A stretch of 37,733 bases of DNA, taken from Chrysomallon squamiferum (lineage: Eukaryota; Mollusca; Gastropoda; Neomphalida; Peltospiridae). The DNA lies in contig CM022674.1 in the NCBI GenBank assembly GCA_012295275.1, forward strand, positions 16,090,916 to 16,128,648, in the 5' to 3' direction. Position numbers and translations under genes: made by a program. This document shows, piece by piece, positions 10,750-25,069 of this stretch. Positions within the stretch are counted from its first letter, which is position 1, and the number at the start of each line of letters is the position of its first letter. The notes below the pieces were generated by a model. It worked only from the letters and a program-made list of their open reading frames with translations. It had not been told where the DNA came from and searched no databases.

Positions 10750-11111
10750 TTATATCTTTAAATTGTCTTTAAAATCTGTTCTACAAATGTCTTTAATGTT
10801 GTTAACTGCCTATGTTATTGGGAAAATTTACGACTCCTGTTGATAGTAGTGATTAATAATTTTAATAGTAGTAGTTGTAGGAGCTGTAGTAGTAGCAGCA
10901 GTAGTGGTTGAAGCAGAATGATAATGGTAATATTTCCACTAATTATAATAATAATATTACTATATGTTTCTACTACTACTACTTCTACTACTATTAATAT
11001 TATTTGTAGTACAATTACTGTTCTGTTACTACAATTACTATACACTACTAGCACTGCTAGTAATACTGCAGGTAGCGCTAATACGTACAGCTAAAACAGC
11101 GGTTATTTTCT

Positions 11112-11160
<49 letters not shown>

Positions 11161-12150
11161 TATAATGCCGTCATAAGTATATTAATTATATATTTAGTTG
11201 AACGGTTTACATTCTCTGTATATTTATTTATTTAAGTGAGCAATCACATAACTACTAAAATAAGTAATTCACTCTGGCTACATCTGAAAATTGAGCTATG
11301 AACCGTTCTCAACATCCATATGGTTTCTATTTTACATCAGCGTTTCTGGCAACATTAAAAAGCCATTAGCGATACTGCACTCTCGGTTAACCGTACAAAT
11401 AGTTGTTTTAATGAAAGATTATCAAGGAACGTAAATTGAAAAAAATCAGAAACGACAGGAGGTGTAATTCATCAAAATGCACGGGATGACCAACAGCTAT
11501 AAGACAGTTAAGTACTGTTAACTTCTATATTGTATTGCCGGTTTTCTTCAGTAGTTTTCATTAGTAAAGGTTATCAGAATGTAAATAACACATGCAATAT
11601 GCCCATACACTAAAACTTATATACATACATGCAGACACACTCATCACAAACATATACATACATAGATACACACATTATATATATACAATACATATATTCA
11701 TAAATACATAAATACATACATACGCATATAAATACATACATATATATATACACACCCATATATACATACAGTCAGACGAAAACATTTTAAAAAATACTTA
11801 CGTACACACATAAACACACACGCACATCACTTTGTTTCGTATCCAGTTATTCCTTTCAAAGAAGTGTCAAAGACTGTGCTCTTAAGTAATAATCTGTAGT
11901 GTAATGGAAGGTGCATTCAGAATATATTTGCAACTCAAAATTTTCGTAAATTTTACAAAATAAAACTAATTTAAAATTACGTTAATAAATATGAGATTGT
12001 AACAAAATTTGGACCTAATCATTCACAAAGCTTACATCAGAAATACCTAATGACTTCTTAAATTATAACTTTCAGGAACCCCCAAAACAACACATCAACC
12101 AAAACAACAACAACACACACAAGAAAACACAATACAACATAAAATATAAA
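10750..12150. other. No supported gene; microsatellite-rich spacer
   Basis: It contains GTA/ACT trinucleotide repeats (10850-11050), a (GA)21 tract (11115-11157) and CATA/TACA repeats (11600-11770). No coding signal is seen. Confidence 0.65.
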
Positions 12151-12160
12151 ATACACTTAC

Positions 12161-12533
12161 CATAATCTCTAACGAATCTGGGTTTCCTAGTCTACAAACT
12201 ATTCACGTAATGTTCGCAATTTTAATCCTCTGCGTTCACCATTACCGAACATCCACAGAAAGAAATAAATGTTTTTATTCCAAGCTCAAAGGCAGACATT
12301 TCTGTATGTTTGTGTTTTGAGTTTCTTCGAGTAACGGTTATTAACGATGCCGCCGCAGTGATTCGGTGTAATCCGAAACGAGCGTAACCTGTACAGGTTT
12401 TCGACGGGAGCTACAGATGTAGCGTGAGGTGGGAGGAGCTTAGATGTCGACAGAGAGAAATCGGTCCTTTCTGTAATACTTCGTGTTCTTTCGGAATACA
12501 GCAACAAAACAAGTATCTGGAGGAATGATATAT
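12161..12533 (-). other. Candidate first exon (5'UTR ending in ATG), possibly of the EF-hand gene
   Basis: On the minus strand GAGATTATG is followed at once by the consensus donor GTAAGT. Calmodulin genes characteristically have intron 1 straight after the initiator ATG, so this would fit the EF-hand gene lying downstream on the same strand. The segment is richer in GC and CpG than its surroundings, as expected for a promoter/5'UTR. Its upstream end is lost in the assembly gap. The short second exon needed between 7825 and 12161 was not found, so the link is inference. Confidence 0.35.
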
Positions 12534-12733
12534 NNNNNNNNNNNNNNNNNNNNNNNNNNNNNNNNNNNNNNNNNNNNNNNNNNNNNNNNNNNNNNNNNNN
12601 NNNNNNNNNNNNNNNNNNNNNNNNNNNNNNNNNNNNNNNNNNNNNNNNNNNNNNNNNNNNNNNNNNNNNNNNNNNNNNNNNNNNNNNNNNNNNNNNNNNN
12701 NNNNNNNNNNNNNNNNNNNNNNNNNNNNNNNNN
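12534..12733. other. Assembly gap (200 N)
   Basis: Exactly 200 N; the round size suggests a placeholder of unknown true length. Confidence 0.99.
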
Positions 12734-12739
12734 GGTCAT

Positions 12740-13086
12740 TTGATTATTTGTTGAATTATTTATTTCAATTTTTGCCTGTTTTATTTATTTATTAATTTAT
12801 TTATTTCAATATATATCTGTGTCAACATGATTATAAATAAATATAAATAAAAGAAACAATTAAATAATAATAAAATTACTACTAATAATAATAATACTAC
12901 GACTACGACTACGACTACTACTACTACAACTACTACTACTACTACTGCTAATACAACTAATAATGATAAATACAAACACACACATATATAAAAGGTTGAT
13001 TATAAACACAAAATCTGGTTTATGCAAAAATACATGAATATTATAACCGTGTTTATTTTTTGTCTATCTATGTATCTATCTATCTA

Positions 13087-13140
<54 letters not shown>

Positions 13141-14460
13141 TTTACCATACACACACCGACCCACACAAAATCACATACACATAGATATACATACATATAC
13201 ATACATACCTACACACCTACGCTCATAACGTGGATCAGGTTTTTCAAAAAATATTTTGTTATTTCTTCTTTAGTAAAATTGCCTTTTACCTTTCTGTCTT
13301 TTTGTGTCATTTAAAAACCGACGTAAAACACACACAGAGACACACACACACACGCACACGCACACATACATACACATAGAAATGCATATACAAAGACACG
13401 CAGATACATTCAAACATTACAACAATATTATATACACATTAATTATGCAGACACACTAGGTATAAACATATAAAAACAGACACAAACACAACATACTTAA
13501 GCAAAGGATTTCGCTAGGGAATACATTCTGTCTCTCTACAAATTCAATACATCAAATACACTGGTTTACACACTGAACCGTTGCAGATAAGTTCATCCAG
13601 AGTTACGGTTCTTGCTATTTATAGGCAGGGAAATACCAACATTAATATAATAAATGTCATTGTTTCAGTAACATAACTTATTTAAATAAACGTGTTTGGT
13701 TTAGTTGATTGTCGATTATTAAATATTTGAAAGGAACAGAAGGCCAAAACATCATTTGTGGCATCAATAAATAGACAGAAAATTGTATTTCCGCAGTTAA
13801 TGAAGACTTAATTTTAAAAAATTGAATAAATAAATACATGCATTTTAAAAATAAATATTAAGAAGAAAAAAATTGCTAAATAAATAAATCATAACAAAAT
13901 TAAAATGAATTTTGACTGAAATTATTAATTTGTATTCTGACATATTATTTAAAACTGAATATTCTTATTCTTCAAAACTGTTTTGTAACTGGTCTTACAC
14001 TCAAAACCACTAACACAAACACTAACTTTACCATGTACTCTTAAACCACAACCTCAAGAACATTATTACTTTGACTACCAACACTGCTATCACTGGTAAC
14101 ATTCAACCATGGATTATCATCTGTACCATCATCTATTATTATAATCATCATCATCATCAGCATTATTATTGTCATCAAGATAATCACCATCATCATTATT
14201 ATCTTCATCATCAACATTATCATTCTCAGGAATACTGTGGTTTTAACATCAGATAATAAAATAGGATTTTGCTATTAACAATTTCAATTTTTGTTGGTGT
14301 TTATTGTGGTTATTATGTTTCATAATTCACACTTCACGAATTCTTTTCTTTACCATGACCTGTCAAGGTATTATTATTTTGGTAACCACTCAAACATTTC
14401 AAATTTAAAAAGAAAGAAAAACAAAAAGAAAAGTATATATATCTTAATAGTGTTTTATTT
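12740..14460. other. No supported gene; simple-repeat spacer
   Basis: It contains a TAC/ACT repeat at 12890-12955, a (TCTA)(TA)n tract at 13065-13138, CA/CATA repeats (13150-13500) and ATC/CAT repeats at 14130-14225. The Val-, Tyr-, Ile- or His-rich frames over these are repeat shadows. Confidence 0.7.
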
Positions 14461-14490
14461 ATTATGAAATGAGCTACAGACTTCTTCTTC

Positions 14491-14492
<2 letters not shown>

Positions 14493-14559
<67 letters not shown>
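14493..14559. repeat. (TC)n microsatellite just before an MRH exon
   Basis: About 33 uninterrupted CT units. With the following TTTATTTATTTATTTACAG it makes an extended pyrimidine-rich acceptor for the exon starting at 14587. Confidence 0.95.
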
Positions 14560-14562
<3 letters not shown>

Positions 14563-14586
14563 ATTTGTTTATTTATTTATTTACAG

Positions 14587-18085
<3,499 letters not shown>

Positions 18086-18087
18086 GT

Positions 18088-18095
18088 AAATGTAT

Positions 18096-18150
<55 letters not shown>

Positions 18151-18152
18151 GT
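18088..18152. repeat. (AAT)n microsatellite after MRH exon donor
   Basis: About 20 AAT units beginning 10 bases downstream of the donor GTAAATG. The equivalent tract in copy 2 is at 25617-25665. Confidence 0.95.
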
Positions 18153-18227
18153 AATAAATATAATAAATTAAATTAAATTAAATTAACACAATATAAAATA
18201 CATTGTAGTGTGAAAATAGTTACTTAC

Positions 18228-19315
18228 CTGAACATTTTTCTGATCGATAATTTCTTAGAAACGAGAAATGTCTGTTTAACTCTTCTGTTGATCACAGAGA
18301 TCAGGGATCTATAAATAAATAAATAAATAAATAAATAAAATGACACAAAGTAAAACGAAGTAATAAGAAATAGCATAAACTATAAACGATACACTAAACT
18401 CTACAGATACCGGACCAATTATCCGGCGTCGTGAAATCCCGAAAGACCAGAAAACCGGAACATTTTCCCGACGCAATTTTCATAGTTTGCGCGAGCGGGT
18501 ATTGTTCTCACGAGACCGGAACTACTCTTTCAAGCCGCATAGTGTTCATTCACTCGCCGCATTGTTTACGTGACGAGTCACCACAGTTGTGTATCGTCAG
18601 TTTTCTTTATTTCTTTTTCTTGTTTAAAGTATAAAATGTTTATGCCTAAATACTTACGAATTTAGATGCCTTGGCACGAGAAAACCGGAAAATCTAGAAA
18701 TTCGGAATGCCTCAGGCCTCAAGGATCCCGATAATTGCTCTGGTACCTGTATTTAGGTGATAGTATTACAACTACTGCTACTGCAACTGCTACTACTACT
18801 ACTAATAGAATAATAATTATTATTATAATGACGATACCATTATTATTTTTATTTTTTCTGAATATTTGTTTTTATTTATTATTGTTGTTGTTGATGTTGT
18901 TATCATCAAATATTCTTCGATATTTTCCATAAACCAGTGTGTTAGGTAGAAAAAAATAAAAAAATCGTTAAAGACAATTCACACAAAAAATATATAGCCT
19001 TGACAGAATAGTTTACAAGTTCAATATGTCTGATCTGATTTAAGCAAAGTAATAATAGTACGGCATATATTAAATTACAATAAAATACAAAATACCTTCA
19101 AATTTCAAACTGTCCGTCTTCGTAAGAAAGTATGTCTTTGCTTGGTGACTGTTTTCCTGGAACTGACAACGTCCTGTTTGACAGGTAATTGAAATATCTT
19201 CTGTGTATCGCTGTTTACAATGTTGTCTGCTCATAAACACGTGACTGAAATCAGATGTAGAGGTAACACCACCTTTAGCGTTAAACGTGCACTTTTCCAC
19301 CACTTGTCACCGAAC
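18228..19315 (-). CDS. Two linked exons of an unidentified, Cys-containing protein
   Basis: On the minus strand, exon 19302-19096 (possibly from the better acceptor gctatag at 19315) reads VEKCTFNAKGGVTSTSDFSH and then contains CKQRYTEDISITCQTGRCQF, ending GAAG|GTATTT. Exon 18284-18228 has acceptor gatcaacag and consensus donor GTTCAG|GTAAGT; in the continuing phase 1 it reads ELNRHFSFLRNYRSEKCS and is 57 bases long. Matching phases across both borders argue for one gene, and four closely placed Cys suggest a secreted or receptor ectodomain. No family is recognised. If the outer acceptor is used there is a stop, implying a one-base error or decay. Confidence 0.45.
18404..18749. mobile_element. 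MITE with TA target duplication, pogo/Tigger-like ends
   Basis: Left end CAGATACCGGACCAATTATC and right end GATAATTGCTCTGGTACCTG are imperfect inverted repeats of about 22 bases. Each is flanked by TA (18402-18403, 18750-18751). At 346 bases and with no transposase it is a MITE. Ends starting CAG with an internal AATTATCCGG are typical of pogo/Tigger-type elements. Confidence 0.75.
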
Positions 19316-19569
19316 TCTATAGCAAAAATATGCTGCATTTTTTGTTTTCTTATTTATTTAATGAAAACTCTTTACTAATAGCTAGCATTAAGCCAATTTA
19401 AATCGAAAATTGTGGTTTACATATATTTTATTTTTATTTTTTTATTATTTCAAAATCCAATGCATGAAAGCCACTAGCAAAACAGATAAAGCAATTTTGC
19501 TTTACTGATCCCAAAACCAATACCAGTGAAGCTCTAGAATATCAACATTTACTCAAAAGAGAGGCAATG

Positions 19570-20275
19570 TCTTCGTTCGAATTTATACATTAAATCCACG
19601 ATATTTTTAATACATTACAAAATAACTTAATATTTGGTGCTCGTAAACCACCATTTTCATAATCATCAAAAATTCTTCTTCTTTCTTTTTTTCTGACTAT
19701 TTTCTGAGGTTTTTTATTCCAAATAAACTGAAATTATTAAAGAAATTGCTTTCTAATATTTTAAACAAATAATTTGTTGGATTTGGCAGTGATGAAGAAA
19801 CATAAACAACTTTCGATAAAATTAAACTTTCGATTACAGTAATTTTTCATAAAGGTAAGAAACAACGACTGAAGCAACCTTTGAATCTTACTGAACTTTG
19901 CATTAAAGTTTAGCTGTTGTATCTGATCCGTGGAAAACCGTACCGCAAGTGTTGTAAATTGTGTAGCACATTTTAATGTATGTTTTTAACATATTTGTTT
20001 TGTGATCATTTTGGTCTTTCCCTAATTTTATTACATCTGTTATATCTTTATCAACTGTAAGAACATATACGTCTGTAAAATATTTTAATGTCTCTACATA
20101 TGCTCATGGAGTTTTATCACACGAACCTAATTCCAATGTTCAAACCAAGATTCCAAGAATCTCAAAACATAAAATGAAAACACAGTGAAGTAATAGATCC
20201 CCTTGTCTGCAACCTCTGTACATTTGACGCGATTAGTAATCTTACCATTTACGGTTAAACACGATTCATGTTTAT
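19570..20275 (-). pseudogene. Decayed second L1/Tx1-like LINE fragment (RT palm to thumb)
   Basis: On the minus strand, RGCRQGD at 20217-20197 is the conserved RT motif, preceded by SCLTVNGKI; FILCFEILGI follows. Further on, an FxxFIWNxKPQKI-like thumb block and NGGLRAPNIKLF at 19660-19622 appear. Every frame is interrupted many times, including loss of a clear catalytic Asp pair. It is older than, and not obviously the same family as, the element at 600-4450. Confidence 0.7.
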
Positions 20276-20279
20276 GCTC

Positions 20280-20593
20280 CAAAGTTTTCGTTTCTTTCTT
20301 TACTTTCTTCTAATTCCACGATATTATATAACTTTTGTTTTTGTTTTTAATCAAAATCCACAATAAATTAAGAATAAATTCGAAACACCAAAGGGAAATA
20401 ACTTAAGCTTTGTATTCATGGAAGTGGTAAAGGAATTATCTCCCACTGTATCAGTAAACACTTTTCTTGTCTGCTCTATGAAAATAGTTAAACACGATGT
20501 ATTTGTTACTCAACATTTACTATGAACAGTCATAATTAAACAACATAATTAAACAACAACAACAACAACAACATAATAATAATAATAATAATA

Positions 20594-20628
<35 letters not shown>

Positions 20629-20669
20629 TATTATTATTATTATCATTATTATTACTGTCATTATTACTG

Positions 20670-20718
<49 letters not shown>

Positions 20719-21035
20719 CCTGATTTATTAAAAAAAAAATACTCTGTAAGGCCGTGTTCTATAATAATAAACTGATGGAGTAAAATAAACTATATGTAGT
20801 ATACAACAATAAGCAATAAAGCTCTTGCACTTTATACTTATAAAAAGGTTGGTTTAGAAAAAAAAAAAAAAAACAAACTAAGATGGATATTGTTAAAAAC
20901 AAGGCGGAGATCTGGATACTCCACTTTTAAATGTAGCCTCGTAATTGCATGCACGTTTCTTCCAGCGTATGTCTGTCCTTGTGTTTTTATATGTATAATT
21001 TAGCACTGACTATTCTTATGTACGTCTACTTAGCC
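20280..21035. other. No supported gene; AAC/AAT/ATT microsatellite cluster
   Basis: 20551-20717 changes from AAC to AAT to ATT, so it can fold on itself as an AAT/ATT hairpin. The rest is AT-rich without coding signal. Confidence 0.7.
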
Positions 21036-21040
21036 TGTAG

Positions 21041-21204
21041 ACAATATTCAGGGAAGCGCTATCACAGGTGGACAAAGTCAAATCATCATTTGACCAAAAT
21101 CCTCAGATGCCGCTGTCGAGACTCGTTCGCCCGCACTCCGAAGAGAGACAACGCTATCGTTGGGCCATCAAGCCAAGCTTGAAAAGGTTTCTCAGTAACC
21201 GAGG
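21041..21204 (+). CDS. Candidate exon, unidentified protein
   Basis: After the acceptor ctacttagcctgtag a frame is open for 54 codons with unusually high GC and CG codons for this window: EALSQVDKVKSSFDQNPQMP, then LSRLVRPHSEERQRYRWAIK. It ends either in a stop (GGG TAA at 21203-21208) or in a splice donor G|GTAATC. The composition contrast and acceptor favour a real or recently real exon, possibly the last of a gene. No domain is recognised. Confidence 0.4.
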
Positions 21205-21374
21205 GTAATCATCGCTTCACACGAAGAACACTGTTTTTTGCATGTCGAAATTTTCGGGTGCATCTAAATTTTTTCAAAACCTGCCAATGGCAAGTATGTG
21301 TCGTCTGCTAATTTGTGTGTATGAGTGTGTTTGTGTGTGAGTGGATTTTATCTATGTATGTATTTATGCTTGAA

Positions 21375-21380
<6 letters not shown>

Positions 21381-21410
<30 letters not shown>

Positions 21411-21460
21411 TGTATGTATGTATGCATGTATTTATGTATGTATGTATGCATGTGTCTCTG
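21381..21460. repeat. (TATG)n microsatellite
   Basis: Mostly perfect TATG units with ATGC interruptions; the Tyr/Met/Cys-rich frames over it on both strands are artefacts. Confidence 0.95.
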
Positions 21461-21724
21461 TGTATGTATATCTGTCAGTGTGCTCGAGGATTTATTCATT
21501 GAAAAGTCAGAAGTATCTCAGATCTAAATAATAGGCTTCCGCATAACATTTACAAAATTAATATTTCTTCTATTTTGTTTCAGTTTTAAATCTATTTTCT
21601 TTAAATTTTGAATCGTCATGTGTTCTTCAAGAAATCTAGACTATAAAGAGAAGAACTCTTTGTCCATACAATTTGTGTTTTTCATTTAAATATAAAACAA
21701 AACCGAGATGACACATCTAGAAGC

Positions 21725-22015
21725 GATATAGTTGTAATAGTCATAGTATTAGTACTAGTACCATAGGTAACAGTAGTAGTAGCAGTAGCTGCAGCACTAG
21801 TAACTGTAGTAGTAATAGTAGTAGTAGTAGTAGTAGTATTACTGTAAAGACTAGGGCTAATAATACAGTAATAGTAGTAGTAGTAGTAGTAGATGTAGTA
21901 GTAGTGGTAGTAGTAGTAATAGTAGTGATGGTAGTATTAGGAGTAGTAGTAGCTGCAGTTGTAGTAGAAGTAGTAATAGTAGCGATAACAGTGGTAGTAG
22001 GAGTAGTAGTAGTCC
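21725..22015. repeat. (GTA)n trinucleotide repeat array
   Basis: About 290 bases of GTA units with AAT, GCA and GTG interruptions, directly upstream of parvovirus-like copy B. It is similar in style to the GTA-rich arrays next to the LINE flanks. Confidence 0.9.
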
Positions 22016-22200
22016 ATGAATTACATGGAACGGCTTACCTCAAGATGTGAGTAAAATCCCAGTTTTGGCTTATAAAGATTTCATCAGTCGACTGAAGCTG
22101 TTTTTGGTATCTGCACCTCCAAAGAATGCACCTGCTGTATTTGAAAATGTACCGAGGCAAACCCTGCTGGTAAATTCATCAACCTGAAGAAACGTCAAAC

Positions 22201-23386
22201 GACTGTGCATCAAACAATCGTCATATGCACATCGTATGCAATAAGACCGGTAACGAAGCATCTGTCGGAAACGACCAGCAGTATCGTGGTATGAAGAAGT
22301 TTGCTGAGAAAACTGGTCTGAGCGTTACCTCTGTCAAAGTTTGTTCGATTCCTGGTCTCCTTCGTTGTCTACAACGAAACGATCAGTACACCTTTATAGG
22401 ATATTACGATTTAGCTCTTCCGGTTGAATATCGTGTAGCTTTGTCTAAAGCACCTGTGATGACGCTAGAACAAACTCTAGGATATATACTACCACCAGAA
22501 GAACGATCAGAAGATTCAGAAGAAAAAGACGAATGGAGTAAATGGAGGAAGAACTTTCAGTCTCATGGACGAAAACCTGAGACAACTGCATCGGATATTC
22601 TTGCCCAGTACCTCACGTTGAAAGTACAGCATGAAGCGATTCAACAACAACACGGAGAAAAAATACCAGAACCTTTGTCAGAGGATGAAATTATTGTAGA
22701 TTAACCAAGGAAAATCCTTTGAACAAAAATCGACACCTCGATATGGAGAAAAAGTGATCAACGCTATCACCAGAGAAGAGAAGAGAAAACTCGTGTAAGC
22801 TGCCGAACGAGAGGAAGCTAAAAAATTAAAAGTAAGTTCGAAAGGCATGAAAATGACAGAAATAGCTAGTAGATTATTAGTTGTTTGTGTGGCAACAACC
22901 AGAGAACAATTAATTACTAGGGTTAGAAATTACAAACAAGAAGCAAACGAAATTTGTACAATACCTGGAGAAAATCAACCACTTGGTGGATTCACTTTTA
23001 TCATGAGTGAGATTTCATTTGAGAGAGTTTTGAAGTCACAACTTGAAATTATGAATTCCAAAGTAGATCCGAAAGTGTCCATTATTGACTATTTGAGAAC
23101 ATGGGAACCTCCAAATGATTTAGATTTGGCTGAACCTGAAGAAAGCATGATGGATTTTCTATATTGGTGTCGTCATGCTCAAATTGGTGGTATCAAACTT
23201 GCACGAAAACTAGTATCCATTCTTCGAAAACGTGATAATGACCGTTACTGTGTCTGCTTGATTGGAGAATCGACAACAGGTAAATCGTATTGGATGATTG
23301 AACCATTCACGATTTTACAATCATCTGTAGTTGGACGTGCACTAATGACGCTGATTTGGTTTCGAGTCCTGCGTGAATAAAAATAT
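22201..23386 (+). pseudogene. Endogenous parvovirus-like NS1 fragment, copy B (old, broken)
   Basis: A frame opens with a His-hydrophobic-His motif, HMHIV, at 22222-22236, the hallmark of HUH nickases. It runs through SIPGLLRCLQRND and DLALPVEYRVALSK to a stop at 22702. After a broken stretch it resumes at 22847-23380, where LIGESTTGKSYW is a Walker A loop (GxxxxGKS at 23264-23287) preceded by the acidic block DLAEPEESMMDFLYW. HUH nickase then SF3 P-loop in this order is the layout of parvovirus NS1. The frame shifts after Walker A, and homology stops at 23386, just before Walker B, at the edge of the MRH duplication. There is no capsid gene or hairpin terminus. It is a non-functional relic; parvovirus is the best fit, though not confirmed by search. 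Confidence 0.75.
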
Positions 23387-23526
23387 TATACCTTTCTTTC
23401 TTTCTCCCTTTCACTGTCTGTCTTTCACTTACTCACATTTTTGCTCTCTGTTTCTATAATTATTAATTAATATTTAACTGTCAGCTACAAAATGTTTCAT
23501 CTCTTTCATTTTTTTTTTTGATCAAG

Positions 23527-25020
23527 TATGTAAGTTCAACATCAAAGAACAGAAACAATATTTTACTCTTGGTTTGCAGAACTACGCCAAGTTCCAAGTC
23601 ATTCGAGATATCAGCAACAACCACACCAACTCAGCACTGGTCTTTACTGGAGACAAGTACTTACACACTTCATATTTATCAGTGGATCATTATTTGTGTT
23701 TAGTAATTGGAAATATACAGCAACGTTTCTTAAATTTCAGTTTTAGGTTTTATCGATATAAGAATTTGTTTTTAATTTATGTATGTACAGTTACATTTAG
23801 AAATTATAATAATATCAGTAATGATGATGATGACATGATGATTAAAAAATAAATAATAATCATGCTATTTCTGCTACTTTAGTAGTAGTAGTAGTAATAT
23901 TAATATTAATAATAATAATAAGAAGAAGAAGAAAAAGAAGAAGAAGAAGAAGAAGGAGAAGAAGAAGAAGAAGAACTAGACGACGAAGAAGAAGAAGAAC
24001 AACAACAACAAATACAACAACAGCAACAACAACAACAACAAAAACAACAACAAATACAACAACAGCAGCAACAATAACAGAAAATAAATTACAAAGAAAA
24101 GATTATGGTTTTATCGAAAGTATATTAAAATTGTAATTGATATATCTAAATATATTTGTTTTGAAGATTACAGGTAGCAAAGATCTAAAAAAAAAAATTA
24201 AATAAACAGTTTTGTTCTTAATGCTGATAGGTACATGCAGATTGCATGTAGATAAATATTTGAACTTATTTTCACTAGATTTATAATCATGTACAAACTT
24301 CATTATTATGTACAATGAAAAAAGTATTTGTTTTTACTGAATACAGATACAGACACATTTTCTGTTCATAATATTTAAAACAAAAATAAAATTAGGAATT
24401 TTATAAACAATTCAGTATTTATAATCAGAATTCATTATTTTTGTTGCATACAGATCTGTACATATTTCATCTTAACAAATATTGAAATATGTTTTTGCTT
24501 GATATATGTAGATATCTCATATTTCTAAACAAAATAATGTTTCAGTTGTATTTGAATTAACAAAAAATTATTCACTATATTCATAAATAAATTATTATAA
24601 TTTATTCTTACTGAATATAGAGGTAAAAAAAGATCTTATATTTGTGAATATTTGAATTTATGGTCTTTCAGATTGCTATATATGCAAATTTAATATTTGT
24701 AAATAAAAATAATTTGCTTTTAATGTATATAAATACTTGCAGATATCATTTTTAAATAATAAGAATTAATTTTTAATGTGTACATGTTTGATTTATAAAT
24801 ATATATAAAAATAGTTTTGTTGCATTCGATAGATAGTGGTCTGATATTTATCAGCATAACAACATACTTTTATTTTCAGGGTATATAATTTACAAAATGT
24901 TATATTTATAAACATTAGTGACATACACACACACACAAGCATCAAAAGTAACATTTAAACAAAAATGACTTTGATGTAAATAAAAAGAATAACATTAATT
25001 TATTTATATATTTATTTAAA

Positions 25021-25069
<49 letters not shown>

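Noticed and set aside
20551-20717. AAT/ATT hairpin as a transposon inverted repeat
   Set aside because: Both arms are simple microsatellites; no target duplication or unique ends.
22026-22185. WNGLPQDVSKIPVLAYKDF, resembling the C-terminal tail of non-LTR RT proteins
   Set aside because: The phrase is suggestive but short, lies in a different frame from the NS1-like block, and has no RT motif upstream, only a GTA repeat.
22285-22300. YRGMK as the catalytic Tyr-x3-Lys of the HUH nickase
   Set aside because: It lies only about 20 residues after HMHIV, much closer than in parvovirus NS1 or Rep proteins. It may be chance or follow a deletion, so it was not used as evidence.
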